Assembly (NCBI GenBank): GCA_030761205.1
Contig: JAULJL010000027.1
Location: 8,871,001 to 8,935,000 of the forward strand
Length of the DNA: 64,000 nt
Reading direction: 5' to 3'
Origin: Fremontodendron californicum
Lineage: Eukaryota > Streptophyta > Magnoliopsida > Malvales > Malvaceae
Each line of letters begins with the position of its first letter. The stretch's first letter is position 1. Below, piece by piece: positions 45,423 through 57,925 of this stretch. The notes under the pieces are model-generated. The model searched no databases. It was not told the DNA's origin and worked only from the letters and a program-made list of their open reading frames with translations. A program made the translations under genes and the position numbers.

Positions 45423-45908
45423 TGTTGATTTCTGACTCTCGGTACCAATTGTAGTTTTGTGCTACAGTACCGATTTGCTACAGTAACTTTCTCGATACGC
45501 TACAGTAACTTTATCTCGGGAAGCTACAGTAACTTCCGAAAAACAACTCTTTTATTAATATGAGAAAAGACCAAATATACACTAGACACACTCTTTTAAT
45601 ATGCACTCACAACTTCACTCTTTTTCTTCCTTTTTCTCTCTAATCACCACACACCTATCACACAACACACATCTCTATTTATAGTTCTTCAAGTTGGTGT
45701 TGTAGCCAACTTAGAATTCTCTAGATAGCTAAGACTTTGATTATTCAATGAAGAAAACTGAAGAGATTTCTGGAACTAGAAGACTAAGGAGAAATTCTAA
45801 AGAAAAATCTAGAGAAAGAACAAAGAAGAGAAATCTAGAAAACTTGAGTAGAAGAAAGATAGAGATGATTCTAGAGATAAGAGAGAGGAGTTGGTGTAAC
45901 TTTCAACA
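45423..45908 (-). repeat. 5' LTR of the Copia element
   Basis: 486 bp. Reading on the minus strand: TGTTGAAAG..., a TATA box CTATAAATAG at + 45675-45684, a TTAATAAAAG polyadenylation-like word near + 45551-45560, then in the U5 part four copies of a GTTACTGTAGC-like motif (+ 45467-45535) before the ending CA. The promoter lies near the middle, so U3 is about 220 bp. Confidence 0.95.
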
Positions 45909-45913
45909 CTCCA

Positions 45914-46195
45914 ATTAAAGATGTCTCTTTTTTTTTTTTCATTTCTTTCTCTCTTTACCTTTCTTTCTCGTCTTTCTCTTTTCCTTCTTTTTATTTTTTA
46001 TTCCTTCTTTCCTCTCTTCCTTCTCATTCTCTTCTTTCCTTTCTTTTTTTTTTTTTTTCTCCATCAAAATTAAAAAAAAAAAAAAACCCTAGTACACACG
46101 GCAACTAGGACAATTTAATTGTGAGTTGTCCTTCAATTAAAAGATGTCTCAATTTGAAGACAACTTTATAAAACAACTTTACCGGTTGAAATTAT
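45914..46195. repeat. Pyrimidine-rich low-complexity DNA
   Basis: Long tracts of T and C (45925-46065), followed by A runs and 'caattaaaagatgtctcaat' words. It continues the T/C-rich target into which the Copia element inserted. No gene. Confidence 0.6.
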
Positions 46196-46414
46196 CTATA
46201 TATGGGATTTAATGCAAATGTCTTATTATTAATATTAATTTCCATCCACAATCAACTGAAGAGTGAAGAATCTGGTCTATTTTATAAGTATATATGCTAC
46301 ATTTTCGTTTAGTTTATTATGGATTGAAATTAATAAAACAAAAAGAGAAAGAAATTGAAATTCAATATACACTAGAAATGAAGAAAGGATTCAAATTGTC
46401 ATCCATGCATTTCA

Positions 46415-46453
<39 letters not shown>

Positions 46454-49319
46454 GAGATAATATTATTTAAATATTTGACTAAAAATTTGTCAAATATTTA
46501 GGTGAAAAGCAGTGGTATAATTAGTATAGTAGATCTCCCCATGTTTTTAATCCCTAATCTCAAGTCAACTAAATCATAATTATAACATGGAAAGCAATAA
46601 ATTAGAAATATTAAACTTAATGATTAATAGTCCTTCCCATGTTTAATCCCCTAATATCTCAAGTCAATTGAATTAAAATTTGGAGCTTGCTTTTTTTTTT
46701 TTCTTTTCTTTTTATACATGATAATTCTATAATCATTCTTTAAAAACCATGTCCATAAGAATAATTGTGGCTTAAAAATAAGGAAAAAGATAGAGACCTT
46801 ACTTTTCTCTCCTTTTTTTAGATCAAATTCAAGTAAACTGAATTATTGTAGCTGAGAATATAATGGTTATTCAAAGACAGTGCTGATTCTAAATACCACC
46901 CTTTAATTTAGGATTTTTGTTTAGCCTTTGCTCTTTCTCAACCCTCACAAGTTGAACATTTTTCATTGACCAACAGAAGCTTTGCACCAACAAATTGATT
47001 AATTAGATGTAAAGTCAAGGTAATTAAATAATTATTTTTTTTTAAAAAAAAAAAATTAGCTAGAAAACTTCCAAAATAAAACCATCGAACTCAGATTGAG
47101 AGCCAACAGGAAGATGATATCAACTTGTCTGGTCTAAGACTATAAGTTCCCAAATCAAAGTTTAAATTAACTAGAATCTCTCCAAAAAGATTGAAGAATA
47201 GAAAGTGAATTTTACTTGGATTAAATATTAAATAGTATCTAGTGAAATAAGCTAAGATGATATTTAAAAAAAAAAAAATACAATTGATACATTACTTTTA
47301 TATTAAATTCAGTAAAAATAATACATTAAATATAAAAAAATTTCATAAAATAACAATTAAATAATCTTTAACTAGTAATTATATACACAGATTCTAATTG
47401 TAAGAGGTTGATGATCAGTAACAGAAACTATATTCTTGATCTTAAAATCTCTTCTTATTTAACTATGTATAATTACTGCATGAAACCTAATTTTGTAATT
47501 TACTTGTAAAACTGAAGTAAAAAATATTGAAATATAATCCTAAAATTAAACAGGTTCTTAGCATTAAAAAACTTTCTAGTTGTACAATTTATATGAATAT
47601 AATTGACTTCATAATTAATAATATTAGAAAAGAAATTAAAGCTAAACCCAATAATTGTTCAATTTATATCTTATTTCAACCTTTTTTTTTTGGTAAAATC
47701 TTACTTAAAATTATTGTGATTATGAATTAATTGCATATATACTTTATTGTAGCCATGCACCTGGCATTTTTTCATCTTAGTTTAGATGATACGAGGAATA
47801 TGAAAGTATGTAGGAAGGTCTGGAAAGGAAACCCTAATTGTTAGAATTTAAAACTTCGTTTTAAAGGTTTTATAAGTGTGAATCTTGAAATGTACGGAAT
47901 TATATTCATGGAATGAAAAATGTCACTTTTTATCATGCAACTTAATATCACATATTTTAAGATTATTGAGTTAAATCTAACAGATTCGGTGAAAGATATT
48001 TTTGAATTTATTAAAAATATTATTTTGTGATTAAGTTTATTCGGTTAATAAGTTAATGAAATTATAAATAGAAGGAGTTTCAATTGAGGGAGGTACGAGA
48101 GAAATATATATAGAGAGTTGTAGGATTTTACATGATTGAATATGTAAACATCATAAAGGTAATAGAGATTAGAAAGTGCATGTTTGATTTGAAATTATTA
48201 GAGACTAAGCGAGAGTGCTCGTAAATAAGTTCGTGTTTGAACTTGATTTAAGATTGGTGAGTGAATTGGAATTGATTTGTTTATTAAAATTAAGATGTAA
48301 GTTGAATTTATATAATAATAATTATAATTTTATACAACTAATAAATATTTTTTTTATCCACAAATTAAATATCGAATCACATTGGTTGTTATCTCTCATA
48401 CGAATCTTTGGCCTACCAATATATATCTAATAAAATGATATGCATGAAGGAAATGAAAAAGCACATGGATGGGCAAACATTGAGGAACAAACAAAATAGT
48501 CAAATACTAATGTAATCACATTTATATTTATGATTTATCCAAATTCCAAACATTACAGATAAAACACATATTTCGGTTAACGATGTACCAGAAAAAGAAA
48601 ATATTCTCAATATATAAAATTCTCTCTTTTTTTTAACAAATGAAAGAGGAATAGGAGATAGACGTGATAATTTATATATTTGTATTGTATTTATATATTT
48701 TTATGTTATAATCGTGTATAAAATATTTTATATTAATATAAAATTTAACATGTTAATAATTTATATTGTATAAATTTTGATACATTCATATATTCGTATC
48801 GTATTCGTATTTTTTATATCATATCGTATTTCATAATATATATTTTAATTAAATTTTTATATCATATCGTACAATAAATCGAGAGAAACAGATTCTTTTC
48901 TTCTTTGAATTAATAATTTTAACCGACGAATTATTGGCCACGGTTACGGTCCCTGTCTGGACTGACCTTCGCTTTGTTTGAGGTGACTTCCCACATGCAA
49001 CTGGCGTGTAAGAATCAAAATCATCCTTTGCTTAATACTTAATTACTTTGATATGTACCTACAATATTAAACAAGATTACATACATAAAAAATAATAAAA
49101 ATATAATTTGAAATATGATATGACACGAAAAAAATATGAATATGTGATACGAATAAATTAATATATCAAAATTTATATAAAATAAATTATTAATACATCA
49201 AAATTAAAATAAATATAAAATATCTTAAACATAATTATAACATAAAATATATATAAATATAATATAAATATACGAATTATTAAATCTATTTTGATCTGCA
49301 TTTTGATTGTGAAGAAAAG
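46196..49319. other. Intergenic, no gene recognised
   Basis: Contains an (AT)n microsatellite at about 46418-46452, and decayed dispersed repeats at 48660-48890 and 49060-49300 ('acacgaaaaaaatatg', 'aaaatttatataaaataaat'). No frame with family features. 46880-47000 is less repetitive but without a sustained frame. Confidence 0.4.
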
Positions 49320-49618
49320 AAATTTAATTGGAGAATCAGATTCTTAACGATATTTTTCCCGAAACAATGAACATTTAAGAAATGACAAGATAAAAAGTCT
49401 TGAAATATTTAGATATTTAAGTTTTATCGGATGTGAGGTTCATTTAATTATGTATTAATTTTTTATTTTTTATATTAAATATTAAATATTAAATATTATT
49501 TGATAATTTCTATTGGCATGTAATTTCATAAAAAGACAAAAAAAATGTTTGATGGTAAAAAAATTTAATCCAAAATGGCTTGCAAATTGAGAAGTTAAAA
49601 GACAAATTGAATTCAAAA

Positions 49619-50087
49619 TCTTATTATACGCAAAAATTAGTTTTACACAGTATTTTTTATAATATTTTTTTAATATTGTTAAAAATAGTAAAGATAATAC
49701 TTTGATAATATTTTGTATATTGCTGTTATATATTATAATAATCAATAATTACAACATTTTTAAAATTTTTAGAAGTATTTGACATGTGCTGTTATAAATT
49801 TTATTATATAAAAATTTTTTTGGTAGCACTTATAATTGCTATCATTGAGATCTTTTGCAGCAAATGAAAAATGCATGCAAAAGGTCTTGAAAAGCTGTTA
49901 TAAAGTAAAAATAGCAGCATTTTGATAAGTGTTATTATACATATGTAAAATTGCTAATAAAAACATAAGGCTGCTGTCACATATACAACACATGAATAAA
50001 TATTGTCTTATCTTACAACAATAATTTTTTTAGTTTTCATAGCACTTTAAAATGCTGTTATATGTCAAATTTGGCGTAATGTTACTT
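49619..50087. repeat. Unclassified insert with repeated gctgttat/agcac words
   Basis: Motifs such as 'gctgttata', 'tagcactt' and 'gctattat' recur in both orientations, as in the subterminal regions of some DNA transposons. The stretch starts 'tcttattatacgc' after an A at the empty-site junction, so it may be the 5' part of a longer Helitron with H4 or a separate insertion. No gene. Confidence 0.35.
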
Positions 50088-51355
50088 ACTATAAAAACTA
50101 TTCCTAGAATGCATGGAAGAAGAGAATTAAAAATTTTAAATTCATGCTTAATTGACAATTAAGTATGGGTATTAAGGGGTTGGAGGGTTAGTTTGGGTTT
50201 TTTTATTTTTTTTTTATTAAGAAAGAAAAGAAAAAAGGAAAAAATTGAGAAAAATTTGTGTGTTCGTGTCGTTTTTGTATTCGTATTATTTTTTGTGTGT
50301 TCAAAATATTATAAATTTATACAATTTTTACACGTAATAATTCGTTTTATGTAGATTTTGACACGTTCGAATATTCATTCATGTTCATATTATTTTTTGT
50401 GTCGTTAGCATGATGTTATTTTTTCGTATGTTCAAAATATTATAAATTTATATAAATTTTTACATATTAATAATTCATTTTATGTGGATTTTGACACGTT
50501 CGTGTATTTGTGTTGTGCTCATATTATTTTCGTGTCGTATCGTATTTTAATTATTTTTTCATGTGCTCGTGTCATGTTTCAGTTCATCCAAATATTTTGC
50601 ATAGTTTGTTATGATGATTCAATTTAGAAAAAATTGTGTGTGTTCATGTTGTGTCTCAATTCATCCCATATTTTGCATAATTTGTAATAATGATTTAATT
50701 TTTAAAAAAAATTGTATGTTCGTAACATGTTCGTGTTATTTTATTATGTGTTTAAAGTATTATAAATTTATATAAATTTTTACACGTTAATAATTCGTTT
50801 TATGTATATTTTGACACGTTCATGTATTTTGTCGTGTTCATATTATTTTTCGTATCGTATTTTAATTATTTTTTTCATGTTGTATTCGTGTCGTATAATC
50901 ATGTTGTGTCCGAAATTGTCAAGTCTAATTGAAACTATTCAAATAACTCCCAAATTTATATCGCGCGTCGTCATGTTCGTGTTGTTTTCCCGGTTATAAT
51001 CGTATTCAAGATATTATATATTTATATAAATTTTGACACGTTAATAATTCGTTTTATGTAGATTTTGACACGTTTGTGTATTTGTGTTGTGTTAATGTTA
51101 TTTTTGTGTCATGTCGTGTTTTAATTATTTTTTTCATGTTATGTTCTTATAGTATAATTATGTTATGTCTGAAATTGCCGGATGTAATTAATCATATTTA
51201 AATAATTTTTAATTTTATACCAGGTGTCTTATAAGAAAAAAAATTATTTTTTTTTAAATTATTATATTTACTACTCTTATTTTTTTTATCTTTTAAATTT
51301 ATTTTAAAATATTAATTCAAATCCGATAATATTTCGCAACGAAATGCGGATATTA
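50088..51355 (+). mobile_element. Helitron-like copy H4 (plus strand)
   Basis: The reverse complement of the H1/H3/H5 body ('cacgttcgtgtatttgtg', 'cgtttatgtagattttgaca'). The 3' end reads 'cgaaatgcggatattatctt', where H3 and H5 have '...tatctag', so the terminal CTAG is mutated. The uninterrupted duplicate at 58543-59245 gives the empty site. No gene. Confidence 0.6.
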
Positions 51356-51690
51356 TCTTTGTAATAATAAAACCAAAAGGTTTCTAGAAGATGAGTATAA
51401 TGCAAACAAAATTATAAATATTTATGCAATTTTTTATAAATAATATATAATCGAAACTAAAATTGAGAAACATGGAGCATGCAATTGTTCTTAGAAGATG
51501 ACAAATGGGGAATAACAAAAGGACCCACAAATTTTACATATTAATTACATTTGAATTGAAAATGAATATAAATTATAATCGGGAAAAGCCAAAATCGTAA
51601 ATCACGTTATGTGCTGTCCTCAGCTTCTCATCACTGTTTCTTAGCATTCTGAATATTTTAAAATATCCAAGAAAATTAAAAATATATATA

Positions 51691-52679
51691 TAAATATCAT
51701 ATAAAATGCTATTCTGATTAATAAATTGATTCTGAAATGACTCCAATTCGAATAATTTTAAGTATTTGAAATTAAATTGATTCAAATTTAAATTTTAAAA
51801 TATTTAAAAAATTTCAAACCTAAAATTAAACCAATTTTTTAAGATCAAAATTGACTCGATCCGAATTAATCTAATCCAAATTCAATCCCTCAATTAACAA
51901 GTATCCTTACCTCCCTTACAGTTTTTGACTCTTGTAGTAATTTCGTTTCAAACTTCAATCAGCTAATCTCAAAACTTTGACATTAATTCAGACATTTAGC
52001 TTTTTTCTGAATGATCTCATTAATTACATTTTAAGATATGGTCCTCTTACCTTTAACAAGCTCAAAGACAATCACAAACTTGACAACCAAGTCTTGGCAC
52101 CCAACAGATTTCAACCCTTCTAAAAGATTATATCCACCAAATCTCTAAAAACCAAAAGAAATATCCGGTGCAATTAAAAGTAAAGTGTGGCATAAATTTC
52201 ATTAGACTAAACATGCCCTCCATTAATCCTACGAGGAACAACCTTTTACAGACTTAGCGTGACAAATATTTTGGTTATTTGTATATTTTGTAATTTATGT
52301 ATTTATGTATTTTTTTTAATCACAACTATGTTTAAAAATATATATTTATATAAATTTTGACACGTTATTAATTCGTGTTATATAAATTTTAACACATTTA
52401 TATATTCATATCATGTTTGAATTATTATTTTTATTTCGTATATTTTTTTATATTTCATTTTATTTATTTTTATGTATCGTATTCAAATTGTATTTAAAAT
52501 TATGGGTTTTGCAAAAAGCCCAATGTGGATGTTGAATTGATGGATCATAATGGCTGTTTGTTAGCACACCACTTGTACCAACCCCTTTTTCTTTCTTCCA
52601 AATTAGGGTCGGACAAATAGCATCTCAGGATAAGATATATGGCTTGAAAAAGACATATCAAACAGACATATATTTGAAA
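51691..52679. other. Intergenic, no gene recognised
   Basis: Mixed sequence with a decayed dispersed repeat at 52270-52510 ('aaattttgacacgttatta', 'atttttttatatttcat'). No sustained frame. Confidence 0.4.
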
Positions 52680-53298
52680 AAGATGGATTTATCTTGTTAA
52701 GTATTTAATTTAGATCAATTAATAATAAGTTCATACATCTAATTTAAATATAAAATCATAAGAAATCTAAGATTTTAATAGATGTGAGATAACATTATTT
52801 TAACAAGTTTACTATCATGTTTAAGCGAAACTATCACGAATTGAATAATATTGGGCTCTGATATCATGTTAAGCATCTAACTTAAAATCAATTAATAATA
52901 AGTAAAGAGGCTCAACTTAAATATAAGACCATAAAAAATTCAAGATTTAACAGATGTGAGATAATACCATTTTAACATGTCCCATCATGTGTAAGCAAAA
53001 CTACCAAGTGACAAATTCAGAAGGAATAACAGGAAGAAAGAATAGAATAGAACCTAGATTTTGATATCATATTAAGTATTCAATCAAAAACCAATTAACA
53101 GTAAGTGGAAAGACCCAACTTGAATATAAAATCACATAAAATCCAAGATTTAACGAAAATATTATATGACAAACTCAGGAGAGATAACATTTAGGAGAGT
53201 AGAACAAACATAAACAGGAGAACAGAACAATCCTGGGATTTGATACAATATTAAACATTCAACTTATAATTAATTGGCAATAAGTAAAAACTAAAAAG
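52680..53298 (+). repeat. Degenerate tandem repeat, about 190-bp unit
   Basis: About three units marked by 'gatatcatgttaagcatcta', 'atcaattaataataagt', 'aaatctaagatttaa' and 'gatgtgagataat'. A further part lies at 58066-58135 on the other side of the solo LTR, showing that the LTR inserted into this array. Confidence 0.7.
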
Positions 53299-54504
53299 GT
53301 CCATGTCGCAACCTAAAAAATAATGACGACGAGTCGCAAGACTTTATTATTCGTTAAGCGTGACATTAAAAAAAACCGAGGAAAAGTCGACTTAATTCCT
53401 CTAGAAAAATGAAGGTTTTGAAAATGACCTTAAAAAAGACATGGAGTCGCCACCAATCTTTTTTAGCTAGGTGTGATCGGCCACCTATTAAAACCGGTTT
53501 TATAAAATATTTTAAAAATTAATTAAAATATTTTAAAAACCAATTTCAAGTCTGCGTTTTAAACCAGAGAAATCAAAGAAGCGGGTTCGGGAGTCGGTTA
53601 CGTGTGGGGAAGGATTAGCACCCCCAAACGCCCGTATAAATCGGTACCTTATTAATCGTGTGTTATCTCAAGTCTCGGTAAAAAGTTGGTTTTAAATTTA
53701 GTATTTCAAGTTAATTCCCAATTTAAAAATAATTCCATTTTTTATTGAAAATGATCCGGAATTTATAAATTCAAAATTTTCCTATATTCCCCAACAAAAG
53801 TGGCAAAATATAGAAATTTTTATTAGTTTTGGAAAACTTTCCGAATCATTCTCTTTTTTGAAAGAAAGATATTCCTTTATTAATGATAATTGATGATATT
53901 CCCTCCAGCAAACCCGGTAGAGAACTCATGAATTATTTTAACTCGGGAATATCTTTATTTTTATTGAAAACCATTATCTTTTGCAAACATTTAAAATAAA
54001 TGAATATGTATATGCATGACATAAATAAAATGACATAGTAAAGTCTAAATAATATAATGCAACCTAAATGACATGACAAATATGAATGGTATGGCATATA
54101 ATTTAAATGACATGGAATAAAATAATGCTATCATATAATATGCACGAAAATAAAAATGCAATGCATGAAATGTATTTTTTTCCTTTAATTAAGGAAATCC
54201 GTATATCTAAAAAGATATCCGGCTACCTTAGGAAAATATGTCACATTAAATATTCTAAAACCAAAATACTTTGTGATTGTTTGAAAACAATTTTGAAAAG
54301 CTTGAATTAACAATAAAAACTGGGCTAAAAATTTTTAAATGGTTCTAATTTCCTAAGTTTAAAAAATCCGGACTTGACTACCCTTAACCCGGGATTTGAA
54401 AAACCATTTTTAGAGTTTAAAAGGCTTAGAAATCACCCTAAGTCAGTAGTTAACCCTCCTAATCAGCCCACTCTAAGTAAATTAACCAAAACAGAAAAAT
54501 GGTT

Positions 54505-55150
54505 TTTCTTTATATTCAATTCTGACTCCACTGTCCAGTTTTAATCCACGATTTTTTACCCTATTTTTAAAAATACCAAAAATTCTAAAAAAAATACTGG
54601 AGACTCAGGACATGTAAAACTATACGAGAAAAAATTAGATTAATTTTTTGATCAAAGATGAATTCCCAGAAAAACCAGAGATGTACGAGTTTTTGGAGGA
54701 GAGAAAACTGCTTTGTTTTTCTTTAAATTCAATTCTGACTTCACTGTCCAGTTTTAATCCACGATTTTTTACCCTATTTTTAAAAATTCCAAAAATTCTG
54801 AAAAAATTATTGGAGACTCAGGACATGTAAAAATACACGGGAAAAAATCGACTTAATTTTCTGATCAAAGATGAATTCCTAGAAAAACCAGAGATGTACG
54901 AGTTTTTGGAGGAGAAAAAACTGCTTTGTTTTTCTTTAAATTCAATTCTGACTTCACTGTCCAGTTTTAATCCACGATTTTTTACCCTATTTTTAAAAAT
55001 TCCAAAAATTCTGAAAAAATTATTGGAGACTCAAGACATGTAAAAATACACGGGAAAAAATCGACTTAATTTTCTGATCAAAGATGAATTCCCAGAAAAA
55101 TCAGAGATGTACGAGTTTTTTGAAAAAAAATTGAAAAAAAACTGCTTTGC
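54505..55150 (+). repeat. 213-bp tandem array in the solo LTR
   Basis: Three units with period 213 ('ttcaattctgacttcactg' near 54515, 54728 and 54941), strongly similar, the last one ending in an A-rich stretch. Words inside include 'ccagttttaatccacgattt' and 'agagatgtacgagttttt'. Confidence 0.9.
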
Positions 55151-55379
55151 CAACACATTTTTTTTTTGTCCTTGATAAAATCATTTAAAAATCAAAATAA
55201 AAATATTTGAAACTCATAAAATGACTTGAAAGCAGTAGCTAGGACTTTTTGAAAGTTAGATAAAAATTAGTTAAGTAAAAAAAAATCACAAAGGTAGAAT
55301 AATCAATTTGACAAACTTAATTTTCCACAAGTGTGCTCAAGAGAGCATGATCTTGAACCATTAATTGGCTCAAGTCATT

Positions 55380-55990
55380 ATTCAAGTGGCATGAACATGA
55401 AATGCATGAAACAATGCAGCAAACATAATGCATGAAATGCATAGATCTAAACCTAAATGTAAGGAAAATGCATGACATAAATAATATGGCCTAGACCTAA
55501 CATGAACTTGCATGGCATTTAATGTAACCTAGACCTAAGACATGCATGGCATTTTCACAAACACAAGGCATGCTTAATTCAAAAATCCAACCAAATATCA
55601 TGCAAATGCAAAAACCTAACAACTAGCATGACAAAAATACAACACACAATGCAAAACACATGGAGTAGCCAAATGGCCTCAAGCTCCAACAAGCATGGCA
55701 TTTTCTCAAACACTTGGCATACTAGCATGAAAAACTAAGTCATAACACAAAAATCACACAAGCATTTTCACAAACACTTAATATGCTAAATCTAAAACAT
55801 GCTCAACTAAGATATAAAACAAGAATCATGCAAAGAATCACACAAGCATTTTCACAAACACTTAATATGCTAACTCTAAAACATGCTCAAATTTAAACAA
55901 CATGAAAACAGAAAATTAAAAATGCAAAAACATGATATCTAAGACATAAATGGCAACAAACAAAGCAACCAAATTAAATATGACTTAAGA
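55380..55990 (+). repeat. CATG-rich region with short direct repeats
   Basis: Words such as 'atgcatgaaatgcat' and 'acatgctcaa' recur, and a unit with 'cacacaagcattttcacaaa' and 'acttaatatgcta' is present at least twice (55755-55810, 55840-55895). Similar CATG-rich DNA lies at 53990-54170. No gene. Confidence 0.6.
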
Positions 55991-56201
55991 ACATGAAATA
56001 ACATAATATTTAAAACATCAAAAATAAAGAAAATAGCATAAACAATATGGTAAAATGAATCAAAAACAACAACTTAAAATAAATAATGTAGGCCATTTGG
56101 CCATGGTGAGTTTATTGTAAAAACAAAATGTAAGAAAAATATACTTAAGAAAGGAAATGAAGGAAGAACAAGAAACATTATTTTAAAATGAAAACTCACC
56201 A

Positions 56202-56420
56202 AGTAGCTTTTGAACGGATTAAGCTATAAACCCTCAGAGTAGCTTTTGAACGGATTAAGCCACAAACCCTCTCACAAGTAGCTTTTGAACGGATTAAGCT
56301 ATAAACCCTCAGAGTAGCTTTTGAACGGATTAAGCTACAAACCCTCAGAGTAGCTTTTGAACGGATTAAGCTACAAACCATCAGAGTAGCTTTTGAACGG
56401 ATTAAGCTACAAACCCTCTC
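56202..56420 (+). repeat. 36-bp tandem array in the solo LTR
   Basis: Six units starting at 56202, 56238, 56277, 56313, 56349 and 56385, each with 'agtagcttttgaacggatta' and 'agctacaaaccctc'. One interval is 39 instead of 36. The minus-strand repeat peptide ('LIRSKATLRV') is a by-product. Confidence 0.95.
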
Positions 56421-56869
56421 AACAAAAACACTATGACTCACCACCCGGATAATCCTAATACAAGTGTATAGACTATCTCACAAGGGGTAGTGGGTGATTT
56501 CAACCAAAGGCCAAGACCCCTTATTTATAAGGTGAGCACCTCCTTGGCTTGACATTACAAAGGGATGTGGGATTGGGACTTAGGCTCAAAAATGAAAATC
56601 TCTAACTTAACTCTTGATTTTTAATCACTTGATTGAAAAAATCCTAAGCTTCCTCCTTCCTTTGGGCTTGGGCAGGCCAGCACTTCTCTTTTCCAGCCCA
56701 GCTCTGATTTTTGAAAGGCCCAAAGAAGCCCTTTTCGGTTGCTTGGGTGAAACGACCATTTTGCCCCCCGGATGCAAAATAAATATCAAACGGGCTCCAA
56801 ATTCAATTTTTATTTTTTTAATACTTCCAAAATAATAAAATATTGAGTTCTGGAAGTTTTCAAAATTAT

Positions 56870-57375
56870 CCGAGTCCGTTTGCTATTTATTTGGATTTTT
56901 TCTTCCCAAAAATGTCCTTTTATGCCCCTACTTTTTACCATTTTTTAAACGAGCTCCAAATCAAGATTTTTCTTCACCAATCTCTTCAAAATAATTAAAA
57001 AGTGTGATCTGAAAGTTTTCATAATTTTTGGAGCTCATTTGGTATTTTTTTCGGGATTTATCGACTTGAATTACTGCATAGGAGGCTCGGGATTTGGCCA
57101 TTTTGCAAACGAACTCAGAATCAAGATTTTATTTCGCCAATATCTTCCAAATAATTTAAAAATGAGATTTGCCAAATTTCAGAATTTTTGGAGTCCATTT
57201 GCTATTTTTCCGGGATTTATCTTTTTGAATTACTGCATAAGAAGCCCGAGATTTGGCCATTTTGCAAACGAACTCGGAATCAAGATTTTCTTTCGCCAAT
57301 CTCTTTCAAATGATTTAAGAATGAGATTGACAAATTTTTCAGAATTTTCGGAGTCCATTTGCTATTTTTCCCAAA
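56870..57375 (+). repeat. Tandem repeat, about 145-bp unit, in the solo LTR
   Basis: Two clear units and one diverged unit marked by 'gagtccatttgctattttt', 'gaattactgcata', 'gatttggccattttgcaaac' and 'caatctctt'. Confidence 0.85.
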
Positions 57376-57846
57376 TTTTTCCAATTTTGCCCTTTAACCT
57401 CCGAAACCCGGTTTTGCTCAAAACAAGTCCGATTTTCAGATTTTCTTCAATCTGAGCCTTGGGCCATCCTTTTTAATCATTCCTCATCCATTGGGGGCTT
57501 TGGTCTTACCAAGTCGGGCCATTTCTGTGATTCTTCCCGATTTCACCGAAATCCACTAAAAACCCTAATTCTCGGTTTTCTCCCGGATTGACTTTTCTTT
57601 CGGTTTTTCTTGAAAGTGACTTCTCCATTACCCGTAGTCAGTGCTTATCTTTCATTTGGAACCTTCAATTTCGACCAGTTTGATCATTTAAGCACTTTTC
57701 CCCAAATTTCTCGGATTAGGGTTTCTTTTCTACTGAACCTCCAAATCCCAACTTCCGAACTCCATATCTTTCAATGTAGACCTCGGATTATCAAAATTCT
57801 TTCTCCATTTTTCAATTGAACTTAAAATCTTGATTTTGAAAGTGGG

Positions 57847-57925
57847 TTGACTTTTTCAGTAGTTGACTTTCTGGGGTTGACTTTTTCGGGTTGACTTTTT
57901 CGGGTTGACTTTTTTCAAGTTTGAC
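57847..57925 (+). promoter_or_regulatory. Cluster of W-box-like TTGAC motifs
   Basis: TTGACT occurs at 57847, 57863, 57877, 57891 and 57905, and TTGACA at 57921, within 79 bp, as part of a 'ggttgactttttc' repeat. TTGAC(C/T) is the core bound by WRKY factors. A further TTGACT lies at 57588. Confidence 0.6.

Larger units (their letters stand above)
40614..45908 (-). mobile_element. Intact Ty1/Copia LTR retrotransposon
   Basis: A complete 5295-bp element in minus orientation. Two LTRs of 486 bp (40614-41099 and 45423-45908) appear identical over their length, begin TG and end CA, and are flanked by the 5-bp duplication CTCCA (40609-40613 and 45909-45913). A primer-binding site for initiator tRNA-Met and a polypurine tract are in place, and one uninterrupted gag-pol frame lies between. 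Identical LTRs indicate a very recent insertion. It has no visible defect and could be autonomous. The order gag-protease-integrase-RT-RNase H defines Copia. Confidence 0.97.
49320..51690. repeat. Duplicated host segment, copy 1 (interrupted by insertions)
   Basis: 49320-49618 ('ggagaatcagattcttaacg', 'ttgagaagttaaaagacaaa') and 51360-51690 ('aaaggtttctagaagatgag', 'tgtgctgtcctcagcttctc') together match the uninterrupted copy at 58543-59245. The material between (about 49619-51359) is therefore inserted DNA, including Helitron H4. Confidence 0.8.

Noticed and set aside
56202..56420. CRISPR-like regular repeats
   Set aside because: The 36-bp units are directly adjacent without unique spacers, in a plant LTR; it is a simple tandem array.
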